Assembly (NCBI GenBank): GCA_041752235.1
Contig: JBGSHM010000010.1
Coordinates: 62,001 to 126,000, forward strand
Direction: 5' to 3'
Source: SpSt-398 sp041752235
Lineage (GTDB): Bacteria > Bacteroidota > Bacteroidia > Chitinophagales > Chitinophagaceae
Length of the DNA stretch: 64,000 nt
Of this stretch, positions 17,549-26,925 are shown one piece after another; within the stretch, counting starts at the first letter, position 1; each line of letters starts with the position of its first letter. A model generated the notes under the pieces. That model saw only the letters and a list, made by a program, of their open reading frames with translations. It was not told where the DNA came from and did no database searches. A program made the position numbers and the translations under genes.

Positions 17549-18058
17549 TTGACCCTGCCAAAACGATCTGTCGCTTTCCTTTTCCTGCTGGTTGTACTGG
17601 CACCCCTCTCCTACGCCTTGACCGTTGTGGTAAAGGAACAGGTGATTCATTGGAAAATGAGGAATAAATTGGGCAGGGACCAACTCCTTACGATTAGCTT
17701 AAAGGCTGATGAGGTTGTTTGGATGGACAAACACGAAATTCTGGTAGATGGCTATATGTTTGATATCAGCACCCAGAAATTGGAAAATGGGGTCTATACT
17801 TTCACCGGACTATTTGACAAAGAAGAAACCGAATTGGTAAAGAACCATCAGGGCCATCATGACCGGAGCAAGGATAACCAGACGCAATTGCTACAAACTG
17901 TTTTTTTCCTGATCACTATTACAGAGGATGATTCGTTTGAGGAAACGCACTTCAACAACCTTGAACGTTTATATCCTGCCACTCTCACTTTACAGATCCA
18001 ATCTCCTGTATTGGATCAGCTTACACCTCCCCCTCAGACCGTTGCGGATTTTTCCTGA
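17549..18058 (+). CDS. Hypothetical exported protein before a TonB receptor
   Basis: A 169-residue frame starting at TTG, 28 bases after the haem-binding gene. It has a basic start and a hydrophobic run (SVAFLFLLVVLAPLSYALTVV), then a hydrophilic part with a histidine-rich stretch (KNHQGHHDRSKD, about residues 93-104). Proteins of this size with one signal and a charged loop often precede TonB receptors in this phylum. I do not recognise a domain. The histidine cluster might bind metal or haem, which is inference only. No in-frame ATG lies before the signal. Confidence 0.6.
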   Translation: MTLPKRSVAFLFLLVVLAPLSYALTVVVKEQVIHWKMRNKLGRDQLLTISLKADEVVWMDKHEILVDGYMFDISTQKLENGVYTFTGLFDKEETELVKNHQGHHDRSKDNQTQLLQTVFFLITITEDDSFEETHFNNLERLYPATLTLQIQSPVLDQLTPPPQTVADFS

Positions 18059-18095
18059 ACAACCCATTTTGTTTCAACCAAACGCAACGCAGTAT

Positions 18096-20321
18096 ATGCA
18101 TAAAAAAATATTGCCTGTACTGGCGTGTTCATTCAGTTTGACTGTACACGCCCAACAGGATACTCTTGATCAAAAAACACTATCAGAGGTCGTCATCTCG
18201 GCCAACAAATTTGAGGAGAAAAAAAAGAATGTCAATCAGCGGATCGATGTGATCACGGTTCAACAGATCACCAAAGCGAATGCCCAAAATACGGGTGACT
18301 TGCTAAGTGGAACCGGGCAGGTGTTTGTTCAAAAAAGCCAGCAAGGGGGAAGCAGCCCTGTGCTTCGGGGCTTTGAAGCCAGCCGGGTGCTGCTGGTGAT
18401 CGATGGCATACGCATGAACAATGCCATTTACCGTGCGGGACATTTACAAAACGTCATCACCGTAGATCCAAATATGCTTGAACGGGTCGAGGTATTGTAT
18501 GGTCCGGGTTCCACCTTATATGGCAGTGATGCACTGGGAGGCGTTGTACACCTTCGCACCAAATCACCCAGGTTATCTTTAAATGGAAAGGTTATCAGCA
18601 CTGGAAGTGTGTTCGCCCGAGGCAGTTCAGCCAATAATGAAAAAACCGTGCATGGTGATGTCAGTATTGGAGGGGGCAGGTTCGCCTGGTTACAATCGTA
18701 TACCTACAGCTATTTTGGCGATATGCGTATGGGGGACCACTACACAAGCAAATACCCCGATTTTGGCCGACGCTCACAATACATCACAACGATAAACGGC
18801 ATTGATTCAGTTGAGACGAGTAAAGATGATCGTATACAAAAATTCTCCGGATACCAGCAATGGGATATCACGCAGAAATTTCTTTTTAAACAAAATGAGC
18901 GGATCACCCATTCGCTGAACCTGCAGCATTCCAATTCAACCAACATTCCGCGGTACGACCGGCTTCAGGACCTCCGAAATTTTGGTGGAAGCGTCGGTAC
19001 CACCCTACGGTATGCGGAATGGTTCTATGGTCCACAGACGCGTTACCTTGGCGCCTATGAATTGAATTGGAAACCGGCCTCCCTTTTTGATATCGTCCGT
19101 TTAAATGTGCATTATCAGGATATCGAAGAAAGTCGGCAGCAGCGGGAATATCGCCGGTATGATCGGTTTGACAGTCGGCGTGAGAAACTCAGGATCTGGG
19201 GCTTCACCCTTGATAGTCGTAAGAAATGGAAAACAGATGAACTCACGGTTGGCTTCGATGGCCAGTTCAATGACTTGAAATCAGTGGCCGATCGCACCAA
19301 TTTGAATACCGGCACAAAGACCAAACTTGATACACGCTATCCCGATGGTAATAACTCCATGAATTATCTTGGCCTGTTTGGTCAGCACCTGAAGAAGTTT
19401 AAAGATGGGAAATTGATCCTGAATGATGGTTTACGACTTCAACTGGTAAATCTTCGTTCCACCATAGTGGATAATTCATTTCTTAATCTGCCGGTTACGG
19501 ATATGGAACAAAACACGTTTGCCATTACCGGCAACCTGGGTCTGGTGTACCTGCCATCCAACACGTTCAGAGTAGCAGGCGGAATTTCTACCGGATTTCG
19601 CAATCCCAATATTGATGACTTGGCGCGCATATTCGAATCAAGTTCTGCCCTGCAACGTGTCGTAGTTCCCAAATCGGATATCAAAGCGGAGTATACATAC
19701 ACGGCCGATCTGAGTATTTCACAGGTAGTGGCTGAAAAAGTCCGGGTAGAAGTGAATGGATTTTATACCTGGTTTCGAAATGCCATTGGGCTGGCACCCT
19801 ATCAACTGAATGGCCAGGATTCCATTCTCTACAATGGTGTTTTGAGTGCCGTATTTGCCAACCGAAATGTCAAAAAGGCGAACGCATATGGTTATAATAT
19901 CCAATTGGGTGTAGATCTTTCCCGGCACCTTAGCTGGGCAGGTACTATCACCTATACCTATGGGCGATTCAAAAATGAGCAGGGTGATAAAATCCCTCAG
20001 GATCATATCCCGCCGGTGTATGGGCGAACCAATTTAACCTATAACCAGGGCCGGATTTCGACCGAGTTCTTTGTTTTATTCAATGGTTGGAAAAAAGCGA
20101 AGGATTATAATCCGGATGGAGAAGACAACCAACAGTATGCCACCCCTGAAGGAATGCCTTCCTGGGTAACGCTAAACTGGCGTGGACAGGTTAATATCAC
20201 CCGGCATTTTCTGTTGCAAATGGCGGTAGAAAATCTGACTGACCGGAATTACCGGTATTTTGCTTCAGGCTTTTCTGCACCGGGACGAAACTTTGTGCTG
20301 GCATTAAGGTATAGTTGGTAA
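18096..20321 (+). CDS. TonB-dependent receptor, haemoglobin/haem-type
   Basis: A 741-residue outer-membrane receptor. I start at ATG 18096, which opens a signal peptide ending at VHAQQ; the longer frame overlaps the previous gene. TonB box-like LSEVVISANKFEEKKKN, plug domain (GQVFVQKSQQGGSSPVLRGFEASRVLLVIDGIRMNN, VEVLYGPGSTLYGSDALGGVV) and a 22-strand barrel ending in aromatic LRYSW. The plug motifs resemble the haemoglobin/transferrin/haem group. Neighbouring haem-binding and PepSY genes support haem or iron import. Confidence 0.85.
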   Translation: MHKKILPVLACSFSLTVHAQQDTLDQKTLSEVVISANKFEEKKKNVNQRIDVITVQQITKANAQNTGDLLSGTGQVFVQKSQQGGSSPVLRGFEASRVLLVIDGIRMNNAIYRAGHLQNVITVDPNMLERVEVLYGPGSTLYGSDALGGVVHLRTKSPRLSLNGKVISTGSVFARGSSANNEKTVHGDVSIGGGRFAWLQSYTYSYFGDMRMGDHYTSKYPDFGRRSQYITTINGIDSVETSKDDRIQKFSGYQQWDITQKFLFKQNERITHSLNLQHSNSTNIPRYDRLQDLRNFGGSVGTTLRYAEWFYGPQTRYLGAYELNWKPASLFDIVRLNVHYQDIEESRQQREYRRYDRFDSRREKLRIWGFTLDSRKKWKTDELTVGFDGQFNDLKSVADRTNLNTGTKTKLDTRYPDGNNSMNYLGLFGQHLKKFKDGKLILNDGLRLQLVNLRSTIVDNSFLNLPVTDMEQNTFAITGNLGLVYLPSNTFRVAGGISTGFRNPNIDDLARIFESSSALQRVVVPKSDIKAEYTYTADLSISQVVAEKVRVEVNGFYTWFRNAIGLAPYQLNGQDSILYNGVLSAVFANRNVKKANAYGYNIQLGVDLSRHLSWAGTITYTYGRFKNEQGDKIPQDHIPPVYGRTNLTYNQGRISTEFFVLFNGWKKAKDYNPDGEDNQQYATPEGMPSWVTLNWRGQVNITRHFLLQMAVENLTDRNYRYFASGFSAPGRNFVLALRYSW

Positions 20322-20344
20322 TTTCTATTTTAATTCAACGAACA

Positions 20345-20902
20345 ATGTCTACTCAACAACAAGCCCGGTTACTCCGGGGATTCAGATGGCTCCACCGAAA
20401 AGTGGCGATCATCCTTTTTGTATTCTTCCTTATCATCTCCATTACCGGGCTTTTGTTGGGTATTAAAAAAAATACCGGGTTATTGGCCCCCACCCAAAAA
20501 GGAAGTTCCAACCAGCTTACAGACTGGTTGCCCATTGACAGCCTTCACAAAAATGCGGTGCAATATCTGGCCACTATTTCTCCGGATTTATCACCGGCAG
20601 TCGATAGAATCGATATTCGTCCCGAAAAAGGGGTGGCCAAATTCACCTTCAAAGACCACTATCACGGTCTCCAACTTGATGGCGCAACCGGCAAACTTCT
20701 TTTACACGAGATCCGGCGCAGTGACTGGATCGAAGACCTCCATGATGGCTCCCTGGTGGACAGTCTGATCGGAACCAAGGACGAACCTTTCAAGACCGGC
20801 TATACGCTGGTCATGGGATTATGCCTTTTCTTGTTGGTTATCACGGGAGTATGGCTCTGGTGGGGGCCGAAGCGACTACGTAAAAGCAGGGGAAACCGTT
20901 GA
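20345..20902 (+). CDS. PepSY-associated membrane protein
   Basis: A 185-residue protein with two membrane helices (about residues 20-42 and 153-175) around an extracytoplasmic PepSY-like region. Typical segments are FRWLHRKVAIILFVFFLIISITGLLLG at the start and DLHDGSLVDSLIG...TGVWLWWGPKR at the end. Histidines in the helical borders (WLHRK, LHDGS) resemble haem-binding positions in PepSY iron/haem reductase-like proteins. The ATG at 20345 lies 23 bases after the receptor stop, so the two are likely cotranscribed. Confidence 0.85.
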   Translation: MSTQQQARLLRGFRWLHRKVAIILFVFFLIISITGLLLGIKKNTGLLAPTQKGSSNQLTDWLPIDSLHKNAVQYLATISPDLSPAVDRIDIRPEKGVAKFTFKDHYHGLQLDGATGKLLLHEIRRSDWIEDLHDGSLVDSLIGTKDEPFKTGYTLVMGLCLFLLVITGVWLWWGPKRLRKSRGNR

Positions 20903-20995
20903 GAAATAAGGAATAAGAAAGATTAAATAAGGAATAAGGAAGGGTTAGTAGCCTTCTGTATTTCTTATTTTTTATTTCTTATTCCTTATTCCCAA
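20902..20995. repeat. Inverted AAATAAGGAATAAG / CTTATTCCTTATT word repeat
   Basis: GAGAAATAAGGAATAAGAAAG and AAATAAGGAATAAGGAAG on the left face TATTTCTTATTTTTTATTTC and TTATTCCTTATTCCC on the right, about 35 bp of possible pairing. It sits directly after the PepSY stop and before the sigma-factor gene. The run of Ts in the right arm could also help end transcription. Confidence 0.6.
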
Positions 20996-21048
20996 TGCAG
21001 CATTTGTATCCCAAAAATGTCTAAATTACAGGCAACCAAACGGGATCT

Positions 21049-21630
21049 ATGACCGAGGAAGCCATTTTAAGAGGCTGTTTGAAAAATGAGGCATCTGCAC
21101 AGCGGGAACTGTACAATCGGTACAGCGCCCGCATGTTGGCTGTCTGCTATCGGTTCGCTCACAACAGAGAGGACGCCGAGGATATGCTCCAGGAGGGGTT
21201 TATCAAGGTATTCTCCGAGATTCATACGTTTGAGAACCGGGGCTCTTTTGAAGGATGGATCAGACGGATTATCGTCCACACCTGTATCAATATCCTGAAG
21301 AAGAATAAGAAGTTCAATGAAAGCGTGGACATCATCCATGCCACCGGGGTTCAGATCAGGGAAGAATCTATCCCATCCATTATACAGGCCAAACAAGTTG
21401 TGGAATGTATCAGGATGTTACCGATCGGGTACAGAACCGTTCTTAATCTGTACGCTATCGAAGGTTATTCCCACCGGGAGATCGCACAGATGCTCGATAT
21501 TGAAGAAAGCACCAGCCGTTCACAGTACACCAGGGCCAAGGCCATGCTGGAAGATGTACTGGTTCGGAAAAAGATCTTGTCAAAATCAAAACCAACTGTA
21601 TCCTGGATCGCCGCGGGAAATTCCCGTTGA
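21049..21630 (+). CDS. ECF-type RNA polymerase sigma factor
   Basis: A 193-residue sigma-70 family protein. Region 2 reads YNRYSARMLAVCYRFAHNREDAEDMLQEGFIKVF with the conserved DAEDMLQE core. Region 4 is the HTH near the end (LPIGYRTVLNLYAIEGYSHREIAQMLDIEESTSRSQYTRAKAML). It would redirect RNA polymerase to a small regulon. The next gene, 32 bases on, encodes a single-helix membrane protein that may be its partner. Confidence 0.93.
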   Translation: MTEEAILRGCLKNEASAQRELYNRYSARMLAVCYRFAHNREDAEDMLQEGFIKVFSEIHTFENRGSFEGWIRRIIVHTCINILKKNKKFNESVDIIHATGVQIREESIPSIIQAKQVVECIRMLPIGYRTVLNLYAIEGYSHREIAQMLDIEESTSRSQYTRAKAMLEDVLVRKKILSKSKPTVSWIAAGNSR

Positions 21631-21662
21631 TGATCCGATCCTACCCTTAATAGCGACTGGTT

Positions 21663-23042
21663 ATGGAGAGAAATTCTTATAACGGCGACTTCGAACGGTT
21701 CTTGCGGGATAACGCCAACGGTTACCGGATGTACCCTTCGGAAAAAGTATGGAAAGGTGTTCACCGTTCCTTACATGTGCGGTCCAAATGGTACCGCCTT
21801 TCGGCTTTGCTCCTCCTGTTCTCCTTCCTCACTACTGGCATGATCCTGATCTTTTCCCTGAAAAAAGCAGATAATAACTCGATGGCCTCGGCCCCTGCTG
21901 CCAATGGAAAATCGGTGACCAACGGACAACCAGCCGGAACCCCTGCAAATGAAGTAACCAGCCAACAGGTTACCACCACACAGGATATCCTGACCCGTCA
22001 GCCCATTTTCGTACAATCGAATAAACATACAACCAGCAAAGAGGAGACTCCTGTAAACACGGGTGCTATTTCTGCCGGGTTAAACCAACTCATTGCCTCC
22101 ACTCCTGAAAGCATCGAACCAATAAACGCGATCGCCGACATGGGTGCCAACAGCTTTGTACAAGACGTTCAACCCGAGGAATCTCTGTTCCTGTTGCCCG
22201 GTCAGCAAAATGATCCCGCTTCCGCCTATCGGGCTAGCCTGATCAAACCCAATCCGAATACATTGGCCTCCGCCAATACGATATCGGTTTCCAATCCGGC
22301 ACTTCCCTTCCTGAGACCCGATCGTAAAAAATTAAGCTGGCAGATCCATTTTGCACCGACCGTCAGTTATCGTAAGCTATCAGAAAACAAACAATACCGT
22401 CCGGTTGGTTCGGTGAACTATACCTCCTTGCTGAATGTGAACGAGGCCGTAAACCACAAACCTGATCTGGGATTTGAGATCGGTATCGATGCACGGTATG
22501 CGCTTTCAGATAAGATTCGCGCCCGTATCGGTATCCAATCCAATGTGACACGGTATGAGATTCGTGCCTATTCTTCCCGGACCGAACTGGCCACCATTAC
22601 CCTGAACTCACAAAGCGGGCCTCCCAATTCCGTAAGCGCAATCAGCAACTACCGGAACTTTGGCGGGGCTAATTCCAACTGGCTTGAGAACCTTTATTTA
22701 CAGGTATCCATTCCTTTTGGTATAGACTATATCATTGCGGATAATAAAAAGACCCAATTCGGTATCTCCAGCTCCTTACAGCCAACCTACCTCCTGGGTA
22801 AGAACGCGTATCTGCTGTCTGCCGATTATAAGAACTATGTAAAGGTTCCTGAACTTGTTCGCCGTTGGAATGCCAACGTAGACATTGAAACCTTTATCGC
22901 TTACTCCACCGGCAGGATCAAATGGCAGGTGGGACCCCAGGTGCGCTATCAGGTATTCTCCAGCTTTGTGGATACCTACCCGGTACGCGAAAACCTGTTT
23001 GACTTTGGCCTCAAATTGGGCATGTCGCTCAATAAACGATAA
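21663..23042 (+). CDS. Single-helix protein with C-terminal outer-membrane beta-barrel-like region
   Basis: A 459-residue protein. A cytosolic N-terminus (FERFLRDNANGYRMYPSEKVWKGVHRSLH) precedes one helix (SALLLLFSFLTTGMILIFSL, about residues 46-65), then a low-complexity Ser/Thr/Pro/Ala linker, then from about residue 220 a beta-rich region with alternating aromatic strands (WQIHFAPTVSYRKLSENKQY...FGLKLGMSLNKR) like a small porin barrel. In this phylum such proteins follow ECF sigma genes. A cytosolic anti-sigma-like segment joined to a barrel-like domain suggests envelope sensing, but that is inference. Confidence 0.75.
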   Translation: MERNSYNGDFERFLRDNANGYRMYPSEKVWKGVHRSLHVRSKWYRLSALLLLFSFLTTGMILIFSLKKADNNSMASAPAANGKSVTNGQPAGTPANEVTSQQVTTTQDILTRQPIFVQSNKHTTSKEETPVNTGAISAGLNQLIASTPESIEPINAIADMGANSFVQDVQPEESLFLLPGQQNDPASAYRASLIKPNPNTLASANTISVSNPALPFLRPDRKKLSWQIHFAPTVSYRKLSENKQYRPVGSVNYTSLLNVNEAVNHKPDLGFEIGIDARYALSDKIRARIGIQSNVTRYEIRAYSSRTELATITLNSQSGPPNSVSAISNYRNFGGANSNWLENLYLQVSIPFGIDYIIADNKKTQFGISSSLQPTYLLGKNAYLLSADYKNYVKVPELVRRWNANVDIETFIAYSTGRIKWQVGPQVRYQVFSSFVDTYPVRENLFDFGLKLGMSLNKR

Positions 23043-23063
23043 GGCAACCAATACTCACTGCTA

Positions 23064-23093
23064 GAATCCCGCCAAATGGCGGGATTCGTTTTT
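23064..23093 (+). terminator. Rho-independent terminator
   Basis: A perfect 10-bp stem GAATCCCGCC / GGCGGGATTC with loop AAAT, then GTTTTT. It lies 22 bases after the barrel protein gene and ends the sigma-factor operon. Confidence 0.85.
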
Positions 23094-23095
23094 AT

Positions 23096-23165
23096 TGGCG
23101 TTTCCATCGCGTCTTAGTGCCATGGCGGTAAAATTGACCGCAAAGACGCAAAGGCGCGAAGGGGA
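23096..23165. repeat. Intergenic repeat of the TTACCGC/GCGGTAAA family (copy 4)
   Basis: CATCGCGTCTTAGTGCCATGGCGGTAAA-ATTG-ACCGCAAAGACGCAAAGGCGCGAAGG forms an inverted repeat. It directly follows the sigma-operon terminator and precedes a lipoprotein gene. Confidence 0.6.
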
Positions 23166-23195
23166 CACATTCAAAGGATTGCCTAAATTTGACGC

Positions 23196-23774
23196 ATGAA
23201 GAAAATGCTCCTGTTAACTACCCTATCCTTGATCTTGTTATCCTGTAAGGAAAAAAAGAAAAACGATTTCTTCCCCGTTCTTTCTTTTCTTCAAAGCCAG
23301 GTAAAACACGTCGACACCTCTGTGTACAATATTCAAAAGATCGTACCCATTACCGATTCCACCGCCGATACCACCTCTATTCCGCGTGAACAATTCCGCG
23401 CGGAGGCCGCTGACTTCCTCTCCATTCCCGACTTGACCGATGACCGATTCACCAAAAAATACGAACAGCAGGAAGGATTTGAACAGGAGATCAATCGCGC
23501 CATCCTTTCCTATTATCCCAAAGCCGGTTCAAAGAACCTCGAGATCATACGCCAGGATGTAGTCATCATTCCAACCACTTCGGGCAATGACCAGGTGAGG
23601 ACCTTGTTCATTGACCGCATCAAAGAATACAAGGACAGTACCGTTTTGCAAAAACTATTCTGGACAACCGATGAGAGTTTTAAAGTATTGAATATTGTCC
23701 AAAAAACCGGACAACCCGACCGGGTAAGTCAAAAAGAACTGGTCTGGAACCGACCGGTCGATGAGAAGGAATAA
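23196..23774 (+). CDS. Hypothetical lipoprotein
   Basis: A 192-residue lipoprotein with lipobox cysteine in ILLSCKEKKK (about residue 17). The mature part is alpha/beta, with regular strands (NLEIIRQDVVIIPTTSGNDQVRTLFIDRIKEYKDSTVLQKLFWTTDESFKVLNIVQ) suggestive of a small cystatin-like fold. The family is unknown to me. Its stop lies 2 bases before the uvrC start, so the two are very likely cotranscribed, though uvrC has no evident functional link. Confidence 0.7.
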   Translation: MKKMLLLTTLSLILLSCKEKKKNDFFPVLSFLQSQVKHVDTSVYNIQKIVPITDSTADTTSIPREQFRAEAADFLSIPDLTDDRFTKKYEQQEGFEQEINRAILSYYPKAGSKNLEIIRQDVVIIPTTSGNDQVRTLFIDRIKEYKDSTVLQKLFWTTDESFKVLNIVQKTGQPDRVSQKELVWNRPVDEKE

Positions 23775-23776
23775 AC

Positions 23777-25585
23777 ATGACCTCCGAGGAATTTAGAAAA
23801 ATAGCTTCTTCGATCCCGGCTAATCCCGGGATCTACAAATACTTTGATGCCGCCGATTCCCTCTTATATGTTGGAAAAGCCAAGAACCTGCGGAAAAGGG
23901 TCAGTTCTTATTTTGTAAAAAGGCAAGCCAATTACAAGACGCATGAACTGGTGAACCGTATCCAACGCATTGAATTCACCATCGTGAATTCTGAACAGGA
24001 TGCATTGTTGTTAGAAAATTCCCTGATAAAAAATTTCCAGCCACGTTTTAATATCGATCTAAAGGACGATAAGACCTATCCTTTTATCGTAATCAAGAAC
24101 GAGGCCTTCCCGCGGGTATATCTCACCCGTACCAAAACGGATGACGGTTCTGAATACCTGGGCCCATATACTTCGGTGCAAAAAGTGAGAGAACTCCTCC
24201 TGCTGATCAAACAGAATATTCAACTACGTACCTGCTCGCTTGACCTGAAAGAAGCGAATATTAATAAAGGAAAGTTCAAGGTTTGTCTTGAATACCATTT
24301 GGGCAATTGCAAAGGACCCTGTGAAGGGTTGCAAAGCCCGGAAGAGTATGAGACAGGTATTGTGCAGTTGCGTAACCTGCTACGGGGCAACCTCCAACCG
24401 GTGATCCAGCATTTTAAATCTGATATGAAGGAGTTGGCGGCGCAAATGGCCTTTGAAAAAGCCGACCTGATCCGGAAAAAGATCGAATATCTCGAGAATT
24501 ACCAGTCAAGATCCACCATCGTCAACCCCCGTCTTTCGGATATTGATGTGTTCTCTGTATTGAAAGAAGGCCCGGTAGCCTATGTCAATTACCTGATGGT
24601 ACAGAATGGTTCGATCGTTCAGACCAAGACCATTCGTCTCGAGACCCATTTGGATGAGCCTGTTGAGGAAATACTTCCCGTGGCGATCCTCCATATGCGG
24701 ACCAAACTCGAGAGCCGGGCAAAAGAGATCATAGCGCCTTTCCCGATTGCCTGGGAGGAGCCAGAGTTGACCATTACGGTTCCCCGTGCCGGAGATAAGA
24801 AGAAATTACTTGATCTCTCCCTGAAGAATGCCGCCTATTTTATTGAGGAGATCAAGAAAAAACAAAGGCTGCAACTCACCCAACCCGGTGCCTCCATGGA
24901 GCCGGTGTTGCTGCAATTTCAGGAAGACCTCAAGCTCACCGATTTCCCGGCGCATATTGAGTGTTTTGACAACTCCCATTTCCAGGGGGCCTATACCGTA
25001 TCTGCCATGGTTTGTTTTAAAGATGGGATTCCCAGTAAAAAAGACTACCGCCACTTTAATATCAAGACTGTAAAAGGGATCGATGATTTTGCCAGCATGA
25101 AGGAAGCCGTTTACAGACGCTACAAACGCGTTTTAAATGAGGGCCTGCCCTTCCCGCAGCTAATTATCATTGACGGTGGAAAAGGCCAGCTAAGCGCCGC
25201 TATTGAAGCCATGGAGGAACTGGGCCTGATGGGAAGATCGACCCTGGTTGGATTGGCCAAAAATGAGGAAGAATTGTTCTTTGCCGGTGACCAGGAATCG
25301 CTCAAACTTCCGTATGACAGTCCGGCCCTGAAGCTGGTCCGTCGCATCCGTGACGAGGTCCACCGCTTTGGCATCGGTTTTCACCGCGATCAACGCAGCC
25401 GGGGCACTTTTAAGAATGAACTGGAAGATATCAAAGGCATTGGAAAAGCCACCGCAGACCTGCTGTTGAAGCAATTCCGGTCGGTAAAAAATGTGAAGGA
25501 ACAATCACTTGAAAAACTGACGGAGTTAGTAGGCGCGAAAAAAGCGTCGTTGATAAGGGCGCATTTTGAGAAAGGGAGGGAGTGA
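23777..25585 (+). CDS. uvrC: Excinuclease ABC subunit C
   Basis: A 602-residue nucleotide-excision-repair nuclease that cuts on both sides of a UvrB-bound lesion. The N-terminal GIY-YIG domain (GIYKYFDAADSLLYVGKAKNLRKRV) makes the 3' cut. A cysteine-rich segment (TCSLDLKEANINKGKFKVCLEYHLGNCKGPC) and a UVR helix pair (about residues 205-240) follow. The RNase H-like domain (IECFDNSHFQGAYTVSAMVCFKDG...IIDGGKGQL) makes the 5' cut, and an HhH region is at the end. It is complete. Confidence 0.96.
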   Translation: MTSEEFRKIASSIPANPGIYKYFDAADSLLYVGKAKNLRKRVSSYFVKRQANYKTHELVNRIQRIEFTIVNSEQDALLLENSLIKNFQPRFNIDLKDDKTYPFIVIKNEAFPRVYLTRTKTDDGSEYLGPYTSVQKVRELLLLIKQNIQLRTCSLDLKEANINKGKFKVCLEYHLGNCKGPCEGLQSPEEYETGIVQLRNLLRGNLQPVIQHFKSDMKELAAQMAFEKADLIRKKIEYLENYQSRSTIVNPRLSDIDVFSVLKEGPVAYVNYLMVQNGSIVQTKTIRLETHLDEPVEEILPVAILHMRTKLESRAKEIIAPFPIAWEEPELTITVPRAGDKKKLLDLSLKNAAYFIEEIKKKQRLQLTQPGASMEPVLLQFQEDLKLTDFPAHIECFDNSHFQGAYTVSAMVCFKDGIPSKKDYRHFNIKTVKGIDDFASMKEAVYRRYKRVLNEGLPFPQLIIIDGGKGQLSAAIEAMEELGLMGRSTLVGLAKNEEELFFAGDQESLKLPYDSPALKLVRRIRDEVHRFGIGFHRDQRSRGTFKNELEDIKGIGKATADLLLKQFRSVKNVKEQSLEKLTELVGAKKASLIRAHFEKGRE

Positions 25586-25680
25586 TGGGAGGATTTAACT
25601 ATTTGCAGAATGGAAGATTTGGAAATAAAATCCTGAAAATCAATCGGCTTAATCCAAATCAATCCTAATAAATCAAGGGC

Positions 25681-25721
25681 AAAAAAAAATGGGGCCAGGA
25701 TAGAAATCCAGCCCCGTTTTT
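25681..25721. terminator. Two-way terminator between uvrC and gldN
   Basis: A run of nine As, stem GGGGC-(CA)-GGA with loop TAGAAA and TCC-(A)-GCCCC, then GTTTTT. It can end uvrC transcription and, with its A tract, transcription from the other side. The 311-base gap 25586-25896 otherwise holds AT-rich DNA and the second terminator; I see no gene in it. Confidence 0.65.
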
Positions 25722-25836
25722 AAAATCCAATATCCTATGAAAAACCGAGGTAAAAGTACAACCAATTTTTAGATTTCCTATACCCATTTCGTGGTATTTT
25801 TATTTTTTTTTATTGTGTTCATTATGAACTTTTTAT

Positions 25837-25867
25837 AAAAAAATGCAGCGCCGGAGGGGCGCTGCAT
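25837..25867 (-). terminator. Terminator of the gldKLMN operon
   Basis: A perfect 10-bp stem ATGCAGCGCC / GGCGCTGCAT with loop GGAGG, preceded on the plus strand by six As, which gives a U tract on the minus-strand transcript. It lies 30 bases after the gldN stop codon. Confidence 0.85.
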
Positions 25868-25896
25868 CATCGTAGTTTTACGAGTATTTTTCGGTA

Positions 25897-26907
25897 TTAA
25901 TACGACCACAAATTCTGTTCGTAATCGAAGATCTTATTTTTGATGTTATCTCCTTCCAGCAAGGCCAGGATGGGATCCTTGATATACTGACGGATCACTT
26001 TGTTCGACGGGTTGTCGAGAGTAGACTTAGTGATATAGCTGCTGAACATACGGGCTTCGAAGAGTTCTTCCCAGGTCATGCGGCTAAGGCCCATGTTCTT
26101 GGGGTTATACACTTCATTTTTAGCCAGCAGGGCGCGCAGGTCAGGATAATAGAGCCAGAACATGACCACGGTACCTCTTTCCTGTCCATTTTCCGCGTAA
26201 CGGATCTGAACGGGGGCGATACCAAGGATGCGGACAAACATGCGGCTGGATTCGCGGTCGAATACCCATTCTTCCTTGAGGCGCAGTTTCAGCACCGTTT
26301 TGGAATCAAAGGTTTTCATGGTCACCACACGGGCAGTGATCTTGCTTGGGTCGTTGATATCCACCTGATCGGCGGTATCATAACCACCAGCGGTTTGTTT
26401 GTTAACATCATCCAGGGTCAAAGGAGTAGTGAACCGGTCATCGGCAAATGCGGTTACTTCACCCTTGCGAACTGCATTCAGCAGGATGTCTACGAAAAGC
26501 TGGCTTCCGTTATCATTTTCGGATTCAAAGCGGAAGGGCATATTCATTTTTTCCCGGAGGTCGAGTTCGCGCCATACCTTTTCGGCATAGAGGGCGTCAT
26601 CCCAACGCAGGTGCTCGTAAGGCAACGGGTTGCGGTCGTTTACGGCGCTTTTATCAAACGCGTTATCGTTCCGCATCGAGGGCTTGGGGGCACCACTGTT
26701 TGCATTGGCCGTATCGTAGGTAATCGGAATACTGATATTCGGATTATACGTGGGCACATTGCTCGCGTTGGTTACTTCCTGCTCGTTTCCCGCAGGTTGG
26801 TTGGTTGCGGCAGGCTTCTTTTTGCCCGTACGTTGGGCATCGGCCTGCGTGGCCACCATTACCAGGGCGGCGATTGCAAGAACACCTTTGATCATGAACC
26901 TCTTCAT
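25897..26907 (-). CDS. gldN: Gliding motility/type IX secretion protein GldN (PorN)
   Basis: A 336-residue exported protein with signal peptide ending at TQADAQ, then a low-complexity stretch (KKPAATNQPAGNEQ) and the GldN core: DRNPLPYEHLRWDDALYAEKVWRELDLREKMNMPF, GEVTAFADDRFTTPLTLDDV and VWVFDRESSRMFVRILGIAP-like segments. With GldK it forms the periplasmic ring of the type IX secretion system attached to the outer membrane. It is the last gene of the operon, 18 bases after gldM. Confidence 0.93.
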   Translation of the reverse strand: MKRFMIKGVLAIAALVMVATQADAQRTGKKKPAATNQPAGNEQEVTNASNVPTYNPNISIPITYDTANANSGAPKPSMRNDNAFDKSAVNDRNPLPYEHLRWDDALYAEKVWRELDLREKMNMPFRFESENDNGSQLFVDILLNAVRKGEVTAFADDRFTTPLTLDDVNKQTAGGYDTADQVDINDPSKITARVVTMKTFDSKTVLKLRLKEEWVFDRESSRMFVRILGIAPVQIRYAENGQERGTVVMFWLYYPDLRALLAKNEVYNPKNMGLSRMTWEELFEARMFSSYITKSTLDNPSNKVIRQYIKDPILALLEGDNIKNKIFDYEQNLWSY

Positions 26908-26925
26908 TGTAGTCTGTTTTATTAC

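Noticed and set aside
25737..25772. An 11-codon frame (MKNRGKSTTNF) between two terminators
   Set aside because: Too short, with no ribosome-binding or conservation evidence.
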